DNA of 64,000 nt from Deltaproteobacteria bacterium (GCA_029552245.1 JAKPDW010000025.1:1-64000), one strand, 5' to 3'; positions 28,803 to 37,439 are shown, counted from the first letter of the stretch. Notes: a model not told the origin generated them from the sequence alone. Program-made: numbers and translations.

Positions 28803-28945
28803 GCGTTTTCGGGGGCTCACGGCCCGGCCACGGCCCCCTCCAGGGCAAGGTCGGCGCGTTTTCGATGCTCATGGGGGCTCACGGGTTCAGGTCCGCCGGG
28901 TGTGTGGTCCTGCGCGCGTCTTCGATCCGCATGGGGGCTCACGGG
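28803..28945. repeat. three imperfect direct repeats around GGGGGCTCACGG
   Basis: Units at 28803-28822, 28856-28885 and 28916-28945 share GCGTTTTCG ... GGGGGCTCACGG; the last two are 60 bases apart and match over about 30 bases with four differences, and the first lacks 10 internal bases. They lie in the 602-base interval 28393-28994, which has no supported gene. Meaning unknown. Confidence 0.5.
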
Positions 28946-28994
28946 TGCGTCGGGGGCTTTGCCATGCCTCAACGGATGCACAACCCCGGGCGTC

Positions 28995-30251
28995 TCACTC
29001 CCAGGTGCGTTCGTCCAGAAGCGGCTTCGCGTCGGCCGCCAGGGTCCCCGGCTCGACGAGTTCCAGCCTGTCGAGCCGCACCGTGCAGACCTCCTGGAAG
29101 GCCTTTTCGAAGCGCTCGGCCAGCCCGGTTGATGCCGGGCCCGCTCCCGACGCGTCGATCCTCGCCGTGAGGACGTCCCTCGTGCCCGACCTGCTCACGA
29201 CGAGTTGGACCACGATCCCGGGAAACATGTCCGTAAGGCGCTTGACCTGGCTCGGCGCCACGAACATGCCCCTGACCTTGACGGCCTCTCCGACCCGCCC
29301 GGCGATACCTTCGAGCCTCAAGGACGTCCTGCCGCACGGGCACGGCGCATCCGTCAGCCTCGAGAGGTCTCCGGTGCCGAAGCGGAACAGGAAGAAGATG
29401 GGGTTGAGCCTGGTGACCACGACCTCGCCGAGCTCGCCCGGGCCCAGGGGCTTGCCGGTCTCGGGGTCCACGATCTCCACGATGACCTCCTCGCAGAGGT
29501 GCCAGCCGTTCTTCTCCCGGCACTCGTACGCCACGTCGCCCACCTCCGTGGCGCCGTACATCTGGTAGGTGTCTATGCCGAAGTCGCGCTCGAATCTCCC
29601 GCGGAGCGAGGGCTGCAGGGGCTCGGCCGCAAAGGCCGCCCTCCTCAGGGAGAAGTCGCGGGCGAAGTCGTACCCCATCTCGTTCGCCTTGTCGATGATG
29701 GCCATGAGGAAGCTCGGGGTGCCCGTGTAACCCGTCACCTTGAGGTCCTTGATGAGCTGGACCTGCTGGTGGGCGGGCGAAGTGCCGGACGGCACCACGG
29801 TTGCGCCCACGCGGACCAGGCCGCCGTGGAACGTGAGGCCGGCGGCCACCATGTGGTACGAGAAGGCGTTCAGCACGATGTCTCCGGGCCCGAACCCCGC
29901 CGCCTTGTACGCACGAGCCCACAGGGGGTCGTCGGAGTTCAGGTGGGGCTCGTAGACCGGTCCCGGCGAGGTGAAGATGCGCTCGATGCGCGCCGATACG
30001 TCCGCGAGCCCGCCGTACGGGGGTTCTTCCTCCTCCATCCGGACGATCCGTTCGCGGTTGATCACGGGGAGCCTTTCCAGGTCGGAGACGGAACGAATAT
30101 CGGCAGGCGAAAGACCCGACTCGTCGAAGATCGCCCTCACCCTGTGTGACCGCTCGTAGCCGCGACGGACCATGTCGGCCAAGAGGCGTGACTGCCTCTC
30201 CGCCCGCATCTGCATCGACTGCGTTTCGAGATCGTCGAGATACCTTCCCAT
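28995..30251 (-). CDS. PaaK-like phenylacetate-CoA ligase family protein
   Basis: Adenylate-forming enzyme of 418 residues that joins an aryl or other carboxylic acid to CoA. Marks include the acceptor loop region DDPLWARAYKAAG, the adenylation motif YQMYGATEVGDVAYEC, and RFGTGDLSRL followed by CPCGRTSLRLEGIAGRVGE, as in PaaK. The canonical P-loop SSGTTG is replaced by TSPGPVYEP, so phosphate handling may differ from true PaaK or the protein may act on an acyl-adenylate from elsewhere. ATG 30251 has AAAGGAG 7 bases before it. It is the last gene of the Liv-type transporter operon, which suggests that it acts on the imported substrate. Confidence 0.82.
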   Translation of the reverse strand: MGRYLDDLETQSMQMRAERQSRLLADMVRRGYERSHRVRAIFDESGLSPADIRSVSDLERLPVINRERIVRMEEEEPPYGGLADVSARIERIFTSPGPVYEPHLNSDDPLWARAYKAAGFGPGDIVLNAFSYHMVAAGLTFHGGLVRVGATVVPSGTSPAHQQVQLIKDLKVTGYTGTPSFLMAIIDKANEMGYDFARDFSLRRAAFAAEPLQPSLRGRFERDFGIDTYQMYGATEVGDVAYECREKNGWHLCEEVIVEIVDPETGKPLGPGELGEVVVTRLNPIFFLFRFGTGDLSRLTDAPCPCGRTSLRLEGIAGRVGEAVKVRGMFVAPSQVKRLTDMFPGIVVQLVVSRSGTRDVLTARIDASGAGPASTGLAERFEKAFQEVCTVRLDRLELVEPGTLAADAKPLLDERTWE

Positions 30252-30318
30252 GCACAGCTCCTTTCCCCAGTGGTCCAGGCATGTCGTGCATGCAGCGCCC
30301 CTGGGCTTTCACGAAGGG

Positions 30319-31128
30319 TTACAACCAGCGCTTTCTCCTCTTGTACGACTTCACCTCGCGATACGAGCGGGAGGCGCCCCCTGCGCTCACGCCCAGGTAG
30401 AACTCCTTCACGTCGGGATTCCCCCTCAGGTAGCCGGAATCCCCCTCCATGACCACCCGGCCGTTTTCCATGACGTACCCGTAGTGGGCTATCCTCAGGG
30501 CCATGTTCGCGTTCTGTTCGACGAGCACGATGGTCGTCTTCTGTTCCTCGTTGATTCGCTTGATGATCCGGAATATCTCCCGCACCACCAGGGGGGCGAG
30601 CCCCAGGGAGGGCTCGTCCAGGAGGAGGAGCCTCGGGTGGGCCATGAGCGCGCGGCCCATGACCAGCATCTGGGTCTCCCCGCCGCTCAGGTACCCGGCG
30701 AGCGTCTTTCTCCTCTGAACGAGGGAGGGGAAGTAGTGGTAGACGAGATCGAGGTCTTGCCGGTAGGGCTTCATCCACCTGGTTGCGGTCCCGACCCTCA
30801 GGTTCTCTTCCACGGTCAGGTACTTGAAGGGCTGCCTGCCTTCCAGGACCTGGATGATGCCGAGACGGGTGATCTCCTCTGGCGAGAGGTTGTGGATCTT
30901 CTCGCCGTCGAAGACGATCTCCCCGTCGGTGACCCGGCCGTTTTCCGGCTTCAGCAGCCCGGAGACGGCCTTCAGCGTGGTAGTCTTTCCCGCGCCGTTG
31001 CTCCCCAGCAGGGACACGATCCTGCCCCGTGGCACCTTCAGGGACACCCCCTTGATCACCTGGATCACGTCCGAGTACACGACCGATATGTTGTTGATCA
31101 CGAGGAGGCTCTCGTTGCTCGCACCCAT
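30319..31128 (-). CDS. livF: ABC transporter ATP-binding protein LivF
   Basis: Cytoplasmic ATPase of 269 residues for a branched-chain-amino-acid-type importer. Walker A GSNGAGKT (42-49), signature YLSGGETQM, Walker B LLLLDEPSLGL, and the LivF tail (VLVEQNANMALRIAHYGYVMENG) are present. It starts 9 bases after livM with GAGGTG as ribosome site. Confidence 0.93.
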   Translation of the reverse strand: MGASNESLLVINNISVVYSDVIQVIKGVSLKVPRGRIVSLLGSNGAGKTTTLKAVSGLLKPENGRVTDGEIVFDGEKIHNLSPEEITRLGIIQVLEGRQPFKYLTVEENLRVGTATRWMKPYRQDLDLVYHYFPSLVQRRKTLAGYLSGGETQMLVMGRALMAHPRLLLLDEPSLGLAPLVVREIFRIIKRINEEQKTTIVLVEQNANMALRIAHYGYVMENGRVVMEGDSGYLRGNPDVKEFYLGVSAGGASRSYREVKSYKRRKRWL

Positions 31129-31137
31129 GGTCGCACC

Positions 31138-32208
31138 TCAATAGGAAAAAGGCCACAGCCTGAAGGACGAGCGGACGATCCTCCAGATCTCGGCGAGCCC
31201 CTTGGGCTCGAACAGGATGAAGACGACGATGGCCAGGCCGAACGCGAACTCCCGGAGGCTGGCGAGGTTGAGCCCGAATCCGCTCGATATCCCCATGTTC
31301 ATCATGGCGTCGGTCAGGTACCTGAGGATCTCGTTGAGACCAGTTATGAACACGGCGCCGAACAGGGAACCGGGTATGCTGCCGAGCCCGCCTATGATCA
31401 CCATGGCGAGGTATTCGACGGAGAGGCCCAGCGTGAAGGGCTCAGTGGAGATGCTCCTCATGTAGTACGCCCAGAGGCCGCCTGCCACCCCCGCGTAGAA
31501 CGAGCTCATGGCGAACGACAACAGCTTGTAGCCGAAGACGGGGATGCCCATGCCCTCGGCTGCCCGGTCGTTGTCCCTGATGGCCACGAAGGCCCTTCCG
31601 TAGCTCGTGCGCATGACGTTCGACGCCATGAGCGTCATGGCCACGAGGACCCCGAAGATCAGGAGGAAGAAGGCCCTGTCCGAGGAGACCGGGAGGCCGA
31701 AGAGATGCGCCTGCGGGAGCACGATGCCCATGCTCCCCTGGGTCAGGGATTCCCAGTGCACCAGCACGTACTCGATGATGAACTGGCCTGCGAGGGTGGC
31801 GATCGTCAGGTAGAGCCCCTTGAGCCTGCCCGAGGGGATGCCGAACACCAAGCCCACGAGCGCCGTGACGATACCCGCTGCGGGTACACAAACCCAGAAG
31901 GGCATCTGCAAACGGGTGGCGAGGACGGCGGCCGAGTACGCGCCCACGCCGAAGAAAGCGCCGTGGCCGAGGGATATCTGCCCGGTGAACCCGACGAGGA
32001 TGTTCAGTCCCAGCGCTGCTATGGCCGCTATGCCGGTGATGTTGAGCACGTAGATGAGGTATGGCGGGCTTGCGAGGGGCAGGACGACGAAGAGCAGGAA
32101 GAGGCCCGCGAGGGTGCAGGCCCTCCCGAAGTCCGTCTCGAACAGAAAGAGCTGTTCCAGCCGGTCTTCCTTGTAATTTCCGCACGGGTGAAAGCGCAGC
32201 CTTCGCAT
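31138..32208 (-). CDS. livM: ABC transporter permease LivM
   Basis: Inner-membrane permease of 356 residues with about ten hydrophobic helices. The family block GLNILVGFTGQISLGHGAFFG is clear, followed by LKGLYLTIATLAGQF and IIGGLGSIPGSLFGA. ATG 32208 follows AGGAGAC and begins eight bases after the livH stop. The N-terminal 30 residues (RRLRFHPCGNYKED) are a soluble extension before the first helix. Confidence 0.93.
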   Translation of the reverse strand: MRRLRFHPCGNYKEDRLEQLFLFETDFGRACTLAGLFLLFVVLPLASPPYLIYVLNITGIAAIAALGLNILVGFTGQISLGHGAFFGVGAYSAAVLATRLQMPFWVCVPAAGIVTALVGLVFGIPSGRLKGLYLTIATLAGQFIIEYVLVHWESLTQGSMGIVLPQAHLFGLPVSSDRAFFLLIFGVLVAMTLMASNVMRTSYGRAFVAIRDNDRAAEGMGIPVFGYKLLSFAMSSFYAGVAGGLWAYYMRSISTEPFTLGLSVEYLAMVIIGGLGSIPGSLFGAVFITGLNEILRYLTDAMMNMGISSGFGLNLASLREFAFGLAIVVFILFEPKGLAEIWRIVRSSFRLWPFSY

Positions 32209-32216
32209 CTTGTCTC

Positions 32217-33095
32217 CTAGACCCGTTCTATCTCCACCAGGCCGAAGAGGCCGTAGGGTTTGACGAGGAGGATCGCGACCAGCACGATGTACGGGATCAC
32301 GTCCCTCAGGGATGGGGAGATGTAGCCGCTCGTGAAGGTTTCCAAGAGCCCGATGATCATGCCGCCGATGATGGCGCCCCCGATGCTGTCGAGGCCGCCC
32401 AGGATCACGACGGGGAAGACCTTGAGCCCGATGGAGGATATCTCGTGCACGTTGATGCCGTTGATGATGCCGAGCATGACCCCGCTCATGGAAGCGACCA
32501 TCGCTGCGATCGCCCACGAGAGGGCGAACACCTTCTTCACGTGGACACCGAGGGACAGGGCCGCCGTCTGGTTGTCGGCGACCGACCTCATGAAGATGCC
32601 CTGGGGCGAGTACTTGAAAAAGAGCCCGAAGAGCACGAGGAACACGATCCCCAGCAGGGAGGACGCCACGTACACGGGGGGGATGTACACGCTGCCCGCC
32701 TGCACGGCGAGCCACCCGGGCAGGAAGTCCGGGTAGGTCTGGAGGTTGCCCCCGAAGAAGAGGAGCAGGATCCCCTTGAGCATGGAGGCGAGACCCACGG
32801 TCAGCATGATGACGAAGATGAGGGACTCGCCTATGAGCGGCCTCAAGAAGACGCGCTCCACGGCGAAGCCGAGGGCGAAACTCCCGCACAGCGTGACGAG
32901 GAAGGCGAGGGCCACGGGGAGCTTCAACCACGACACGAGGACGAGGAAGGCGAAGGCGCCGATCGCGAGCAGCTGCCCGTGGGCGAAGTTGAGCACCGAG
33001 GATGACTTGAAGATCATGACGAACCCGAGGGCCGAGACCCCGTAGAGCAATCCCACGCTGAGACCGTTGATGAACAGATGAATGAAGAAGTCCAT
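32217..33095 (-). CDS. livH: ABC transporter permease LivH
   Basis: Inner-membrane permease of 292 residues with about eight helices. Family marks are NGLSVGLLYGVSALGFVMIF, SVLNFAHGQLLAIGAF and VILGGLDSIGGAIIGG. It partners LivM to form the channel. AAGGAAC lies before ATG 33095, 25 bases after the acyl-CoA synthetase gene stop. Confidence 0.93.
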   Translation of the reverse strand: MDFFIHLFINGLSVGLLYGVSALGFVMIFKSSSVLNFAHGQLLAIGAFAFLVLVSWLKLPVALAFLVTLCGSFALGFAVERVFLRPLIGESLIFVIMLTVGLASMLKGILLLFFGGNLQTYPDFLPGWLAVQAGSVYIPPVYVASSLLGIVFLVLFGLFFKYSPQGIFMRSVADNQTAALSLGVHVKKVFALSWAIAAMVASMSGVMLGIINGINVHEISSIGLKVFPVVILGGLDSIGGAIIGGMIIGLLETFTSGYISPSLRDVIPYIVLVAILLVKPYGLFGLVEIERV

Positions 33096-33120
33096 GTTCC
33101 TTGTCCCCGCCTTTCAAGCC

Positions 33121-35073
33121 TCAGAAGACCGTAATGACCCGGGAAGTCGTCTCGATCATGCCCACGGTGCCGTCCCGGTAGCGGATCTTCCCCTTCACCG
33201 CCACCTCCGCGAGCCCCTGGTACATGGCCTCTATGAGGTTCAGGTACAAACCGTAGACGAATCTCCTCCTCACCTTCCCCGTCCTGGTAAGCTCCTCGTC
33301 GTCGGCGTCGAGCAGCTTGTACAGCAGGATGAACCGCTTCACCTGCATGGGCGGCGGCAACTGGGCGTTCACCTTCCTCACCTCGTCGAGGATGAGGTGC
33401 TCCACCTCCGGGCGCTGCGAAAGGTCCGTGTAGGTGGTGTAGGGGATCATCCGCTCCTCGGCCCAGTTGCCCGTGTTTCCCTGGTCGACGTTGATGAGGG
33501 CGGTGATGAAAGGCCTGCCCTCCCCGAAGACCACCGCCTCCTTGATGTAGAGCGAGAACTTGAGGCGGGTCTCGATGAAGTCCGGGGAAAAGGCGTTCCC
33601 GTGCTTGTCCCTGATGATATCCTGCTTGCGGCCGATGATCACGAGGTGACCGTCGTCGTCGAGGTACCCCGCGTCCCCGGTCTTGAACCAGCCGTTCTCG
33701 AAGGCCTCGTCGGTCGCCTCGAAGTCGTTGTAGTAACCGGTGAAGACAGATTCCCCGAGGACCATGACCTCCTGGTCCGGGGAGATCTTCACGGAGGTCT
33801 TCGGCAGGGTCTTTCCCACGGTCTCGGGCTTCACCTCGTCGTCCGGCTGCACCTGGAAGATGCCGCAGGTCTCGGTCATGCCGTAGCACTGCTTGAGGTT
33901 GAGCCCGCAGGCCCTGAAGAAGCGTATCACGTCGGGGCTTATGGGGTGGCCTCCGGTGTAGGCGGCAAGGAGCCTCGAGCACCCCACCCTGTCGAGCAGG
34001 GGGTTGAAGACGAGCGTCCTCGCGATGCGGTGGAGAACCCTGAGGCCGGCCGGGGGCCCGCCCTGACGGGAGTCCCGCTCGACGCACGCCCTTCCTATGC
34101 GTTCGGCGACCGTGAACGCCGCCTTGTTGATGGCGGACGAGTCGTCTATCTTCACCCGGATCCTGCTGGCGAGGTCCTCCCAGAACCTCGACGAGGTGAT
34201 GAGGAGCTCCGGGCCGATCTCCCGGAAGTCCTCGGTCACGGTCTCGGGGGTCTCCGGGAAGTTCATGGTCATGCCGCCCATGAGCGCCACGCCGAAGGCC
34301 CACATCTGGTCGACGATCCAGGCGGGCGGGGTCATGGAGAGCCAGTTGCCGCCCCTGGTTACAGGCGCGGTCTCGATCCATTGCCTGGCCATGGCGGTGT
34401 AGTTGCGGTGCGACAACATGGCGAGCTTCGAGACCCCGGTGGTGCCCGAGGTGAGGATCATGTGCGCCGTCTCGCTCGGCTTTCCCTTGGAGACCTCCTC
34501 GACGAAGAGCCCGGGATGCCTGAGTTCGTGTTTCTTCCCGAGCTCGAGGAGGTCTTTGTAGCTGACGAGGAGCCTGTTTCCCGCGTACCCGCGCATACCC
34601 GTGGGGTCCACGTAGACGAGCGCCTCGAGGTGAGGCAGGTTCGACGACTGTTCGAGGATCTTGTCGGTCTGCTCCTGGTCTTGCACGATCACTATCCTGG
34701 CGTTGACCCGCTTCAGCGTGGAGGCGATCTCGCTCGCCACGGCCGACGTGAAGAGGTTGAGCGTGACGGCGCCCATGGCCTGGGACCCGAGCTGGCAGAA
34801 CAGCCACTCGGGGTGGTTGTTCACGACCATGGCCACATTGTCGTGACGCTTGAGGCCCAACGCCTTGAGGCCGTACGCGGTGAGCCTCACGTAGTCGAGG
34901 TAGTCCTGCCAGGTGTATGTCTGCCAGATCCCGTAGGCCTTTTCCCTGATCGCCGGCGGATCGCTCCCGAAGGCCTGCGCCTGGTGGATGAGCACCTGCG
35001 GCAGGGTCATGGTCTCGAGCCTGTCGAGAACATCCGCGTGCATCTTGATGCCGCTCGCTTTCACCCGGGACAT
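33121..35073 (-). CDS. long-chain acyl-CoA synthetase-type AMP-dependent ligase
   Basis: Membrane-associated or cytoplasmic ligase of 650 residues (COG1022-like) that activates a carboxylic acid to its CoA thioester with ATP. It has the P-loop LTSGTTGVSKLAM, the GYxxTE-like motif CYGMTETCG, and GWFKTGDAGYLDDDGHL with IIGRKQDIIRDKHG near the C-terminus. It lies inside the transporter operon between livG and livH, so it may activate the substrate on entry (vectorial acylation) and trap it in the cell. A GGGAGG site precedes ATG 35073. Chain length or aromatic preference cannot be told. Confidence 0.92.
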   Translation of the reverse strand: MSRVKASGIKMHADVLDRLETMTLPQVLIHQAQAFGSDPPAIREKAYGIWQTYTWQDYLDYVRLTAYGLKALGLKRHDNVAMVVNNHPEWLFCQLGSQAMGAVTLNLFTSAVASEIASTLKRVNARIVIVQDQEQTDKILEQSSNLPHLEALVYVDPTGMRGYAGNRLLVSYKDLLELGKKHELRHPGLFVEEVSKGKPSETAHMILTSGTTGVSKLAMLSHRNYTAMARQWIETAPVTRGGNWLSMTPPAWIVDQMWAFGVALMGGMTMNFPETPETVTEDFREIGPELLITSSRFWEDLASRIRVKIDDSSAINKAAFTVAERIGRACVERDSRQGGPPAGLRVLHRIARTLVFNPLLDRVGCSRLLAAYTGGHPISPDVIRFFRACGLNLKQCYGMTETCGIFQVQPDDEVKPETVGKTLPKTSVKISPDQEVMVLGESVFTGYYNDFEATDEAFENGWFKTGDAGYLDDDGHLVIIGRKQDIIRDKHGNAFSPDFIETRLKFSLYIKEAVVFGEGRPFITALINVDQGNTGNWAEERMIPYTTYTDLSQRPEVEHLILDEVRKVNAQLPPPMQVKRFILLYKLLDADDEELTRTGKVRRRFVYGLYLNLIEAMYQGLAEVAVKGKIRYRDGTVGMIETTSRVITVF

Positions 35074-35083
35074 CGCCTCCCCC

Positions 35084-35935
35084 CTACTCCCCCGAGGGGA
35101 GATCGTGTTCCAGGTCAGAGGTCTCCCCGAGGTATGCTCGGATGACGTCCGGGTGGTCCTGGATCTCGTCCGGTCGACCCTCGGCGAGCTTCTCGCCGAA
35201 GTTGAGCACGAAGACGCGCTCGGAAATGCTCATGACGATGGACATGTCGTGTTCCACGAGGATCATGGTCTGGCCCCAGCCGTCGTGAAGCTCCAGGAGG
35301 AAGCGGACCATGTCTTCCTTTTCCTCGAGGGTCATCCCCGCGAAGGGTTCGTCGAGGACGAGCAGGCTGGGTTCCAGGGCGAGGGCCCTGCCGAGCTCCA
35401 CGCGCTTTCGGAGGCCGTAGGGAAGCGAGCCCACGAGCTCCTTCCTGATCGACTGGATCTCGAGGAAGTCGATGATCTCTTCCAGGATTTCCCGGTGCAT
35501 GACTTCCTCCCTCTTGACCGAGCGGAGGAACAGGCATGCGGAGGCGAAGGAGTACGTCGCCTTGGTGTGGCGGGCGAGGAGCAGGTTGTCGAGCACGGTC
35601 ATGCCGGGGAAGAGCTCGATGTTCTGGAACGTCCTGCCGATGCCGAGCGAGGTGAGCCTGTGCGACGGCAGGGACGTTATGACCCTGCCGTTGAACAGGA
35701 TGCTGCCTGATGAGGGTTTGTAGAAGCCGGTGATGCAGTTCATGAGGCTCGTCTTCCCGGCGCCGTTCGGGCCTATCACGGCCACGAGTTCCCCGGTGCG
35801 CACGGAGAGGGATACCTCCCTGAGGGCCTGGATGCCGCCGAATGACAGCGAGAGGTCTCGTATGTCGAGATCCGCCCTCTTGGCGGACATCTTCTCGTGG
35901 GTGAAGATTCGTGGTTGCCCTCGGTATGCCCTCAC
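35084..35935 (-). CDS. livG: ABC transporter ATP-binding protein LivG
   Basis: ATPase of 283 residues, partner of LivF. Walker A GPNGAGKT (55-62), a modified signature LPYGLRKRVE typical of LivG, Walker B LLVLDEPFAGM, and the TMILVEHDMSIVM switch His are all there. The GTG at 35935 is used because GGGAG lies 6 bases upstream; the ATG at 35890 is the alternative and would drop 15 residues. It is 24 bases after livK. Confidence 0.92.
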   Translation of the reverse strand: MRAYRGQPRIFTHEKMSAKRADLDIRDLSLSFGGIQALREVSLSVRTGELVAVIGPNGAGKTSLMNCITGFYKPSSGSILFNGRVITSLPSHRLTSLGIGRTFQNIELFPGMTVLDNLLLARHTKATYSFASACLFLRSVKREEVMHREILEEIIDFLEIQSIRKELVGSLPYGLRKRVELGRALALEPSLLVLDEPFAGMTLEEKEDMVRFLLELHDGWGQTMILVEHDMSIVMSISERVFVLNFGEKLAEGRPDEIQDHPDVIRAYLGETSDLEHDLPSGE

Positions 35936-35959
35936 AATGCTCTCCCGCGCGTTCCCTCG

Positions 35960-37177
35960 CTATTTCGTCTTGGTGCCTACGAGCTTGATCTTTCCCTTGC
36001 CCGGGGTGAAGAACTCCGTGAGCGGGGTGAACGTGCCGTTCTCGTGGATCTGGACGATCCTCCCGGTGAACGACGCCTCGTGGTCGGTGCCGGAATAGGT
36101 GACGGCGGGCACGAGGCCGCCGAAATCCTCGTTCTTGAACGATTCGAGGGCCTTGTTCACGTTTATGGGGTTGACCTCGCCGAACTTCTCCTTCGCCCAA
36201 AGGAAGGCGCGTTCCATGATCATGCCGACCACGATCCCCTCCCAGTATGCGGTGTCAAAGGAGTCGACGGTCTTGTACCGCTTCCAGATGGTTTCCATGA
36301 GCTTCACGCCGGGCGTCCTGTCCGAGGGAAGCCCGCCGCAGAAGTGCATTTTCACCCGGTTTCTGATGAGGCCCTGGCCGTTCTTGAAGAAATCGGGATC
36401 GGTGGACGTCCAGGTCCCGATGAACACGGGGTTGTAGCCGATCCGGTCTGCGGCCTTGAGCGTGCTGATGATGGCCGCCGGCAACATCTGCATGAAGACG
36501 TACTCCGCGCCGCTCTGCTTGAGGCGGAGAAGCTCGGTGGTGAGATCGACGGTCTGCGGGGGGAACTCCTCGATGGAGACGATCTCGATGTTTTTCCCCT
36601 TTGCGAACTCCTTGCTCGGCTCGTGGATGGACCTGCCGTAGGCATTGTTGTAGGTGAGGAGCCCCACCTTGGCCGGGGACTTGCCCTTGTGCACGGCGGA
36701 GATGTACTCCATGACCGCGGCGCAGTCGAGCCTGTAGCTGCCGAACGGCAGGTACATGAAGTCAACGGGCGGCTGGAGGATCTCCCACGCCGTCGAATAG
36801 TTGATCGCAGGGATCTTGTATTCCTGGAGGAGCGGCTTTGCCTGCAGCCCCTCGCCTGCGCTCCAGGTGGCGATCATGTCGACCTTCTCCTGCATGGCGA
36901 ACTTCCTCACCGCGGCGACCGCCTCTGCGGGTTTGTATGCCGTGTCGACGGTGATCAGGGAGATCTTGTCCCCCTTCACGCCGCCCTTGACCTCGTTCAC
37001 GTAGCGGAAGTAGTCCTGGGTGCCCTTGGCATGGTACTGTCCCCAGGTGGAAGCGGGACCCGTGAGGTTGATCGCCGCCCCGACCTTGATGTCCTTGGCA
37101 TGAAGCGCCGAGGAGATCGTCAAGCAGACGAACAGGGCGATACCTCCCACCATCAAAGCACGTCTCACGTTCACCAT
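35960..37177 (-). CDS. livK: periplasmic substrate-binding protein LivK type
   Basis: Exported type I periplasmic binding protein of 405 residues that delivers ligand to the Liv permease. A signal peptide (RRALMVGGIALFVCLTISS) ends at LHA before KDIKVGAAINLTGPAS, the usual first strand. GLLTYNNAYGRSIHE and FIGTWTSTDPDFF are typical of the second lobe. AAGGAGG lies 7 bases before ATG 37177. It is the first structural gene after the phenylalanine-type attenuator. Members of this family bind branched-chain or aromatic amino acids, amides, or aryl acids; the CoA ligases in the operon favour a carboxylic acid. Confidence 0.92.
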   Translation of the reverse strand: MVNVRRALMVGGIALFVCLTISSALHAKDIKVGAAINLTGPASTWGQYHAKGTQDYFRYVNEVKGGVKGDKISLITVDTAYKPAEAVAAVRKFAMQEKVDMIATWSAGEGLQAKPLLQEYKIPAINYSTAWEILQPPVDFMYLPFGSYRLDCAAVMEYISAVHKGKSPAKVGLLTYNNAYGRSIHEPSKEFAKGKNIEIVSIEEFPPQTVDLTTELLRLKQSGAEYVFMQMLPAAIISTLKAADRIGYNPVFIGTWTSTDPDFFKNGQGLIRNRVKMHFCGGLPSDRTPGVKLMETIWKRYKTVDSFDTAYWEGIVVGMIMERAFLWAKEKFGEVNPINVNKALESFKNEDFGGLVPAVTYSGTDHEASFTGRIVQIHENGTFTPLTEFFTPGKGKIKLVGTKTK

Positions 37178-37258
37178 TGCATGTCCTCCTTGTCTTTTGC
37201 GTTAACTTCCTCGGCACGACGTACCTGCTCGTGGTGCCGCCGGGATCTCTGTGCATAC

Positions 37259-37304
37259 AAAAAAGCCGCAGGTCGACGTACAAGGTCCACCTGCGGCTTT
37301 TTTT
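37259..37304 (-). terminator. intrinsic terminator of the attenuator
   Basis: On the minus strand the RNA reads GCCGCAGGU, a 15-base loop, ACCUGCGGC and then UUUUUU; the A run before the stem extends the pairing. It lies about 80 bases before the livK start and after a Phe-rich leader peptide, so it is placed to stop transcription of the operon unless an alternative fold wins. Because it is symmetrical it would also work on the plus strand. Confidence 0.85.
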
Positions 37305-37349
37305 GACTAGGTCTCGGAGCTACAAGCGCAGGCAGACCTAATCAAAAAA
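37283..37349 (-). promoter_or_regulatory. alternative helices of the attenuator
   Basis: Two folds compete with the terminator logic. Helix 1:2 pairs 37349-37334 with 37314-37299 (about 16 pairs, one G-U), including the last Phe codons and the stop. The antiterminator pairs 37339-37327 (AGGUCUGCCUGCG) with 37295-37283 (CGCAGGUGGACCU), 13 pairs with two G-U and no gap, and uses the 5' arm of the terminator. A ribosome finishing the peptide would cover 37339-37327 and let the terminator fold; one stalled at an early Phe codon would leave it free. Confidence 0.7.
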
Positions 37350-37364
37350 GAAGAACCCGAACAT
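37338..37364 (-). CDS. Phe-rich leader peptide, 8 residues
   Basis: ATG 37364 opens the frame MFGFFFFD, then TAG. Five of eight codons are Phe (UUC, UUC, UUC, UUU, UUU). This is the design of leader peptides in pheA, pheST and similar attenuators, where translation speed reports charged tRNA-Phe. The ribosome site is weak (CCAGG 5 bases upstream). It overlaps helix 1 of the attenuator and sits about 185 bases before livK. Confidence 0.75.
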   Translation of the reverse strand: MFGFFFFD

Positions 37365-37397
37365 GGTGCCTGGTCTCGCAATTGCCATAGGATAGAG

Positions 37398-37426
37398 GCA
37401 TTAAGGAAATATCGGGGAGAAGTCAA
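37398..37426 (-). promoter_or_regulatory. candidate promoter of the Liv operon
   Basis: TTGACT (37426-37421) is followed after 17 bases by TAATGC (37403-37398) on the minus strand, a good -35 and a poor -10. It lies between the upstream radical SAM stop (37440) and the leader peptide ATG (37364), which is where a promoter for an attenuated transcript must be. Confidence 0.4.
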
Positions 37427-37439
37427 GGAAAAAGTCGCC

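Noticed and set aside
30172-33005. Long plus-strand frames opposite livF, livM and livH
   Set aside because: Acidic/His-rich shadow composition with no family features; the minus strand encodes a complete ABC transporter.
37259-37349. Two independent terminators for the upstream radical SAM gene instead of an attenuator
   Set aside because: The 1:2 helix ends in an A run on the minus strand, so it cannot terminate, and the Phe-rich peptide plus the 13-pair antiterminator would be unexplained.
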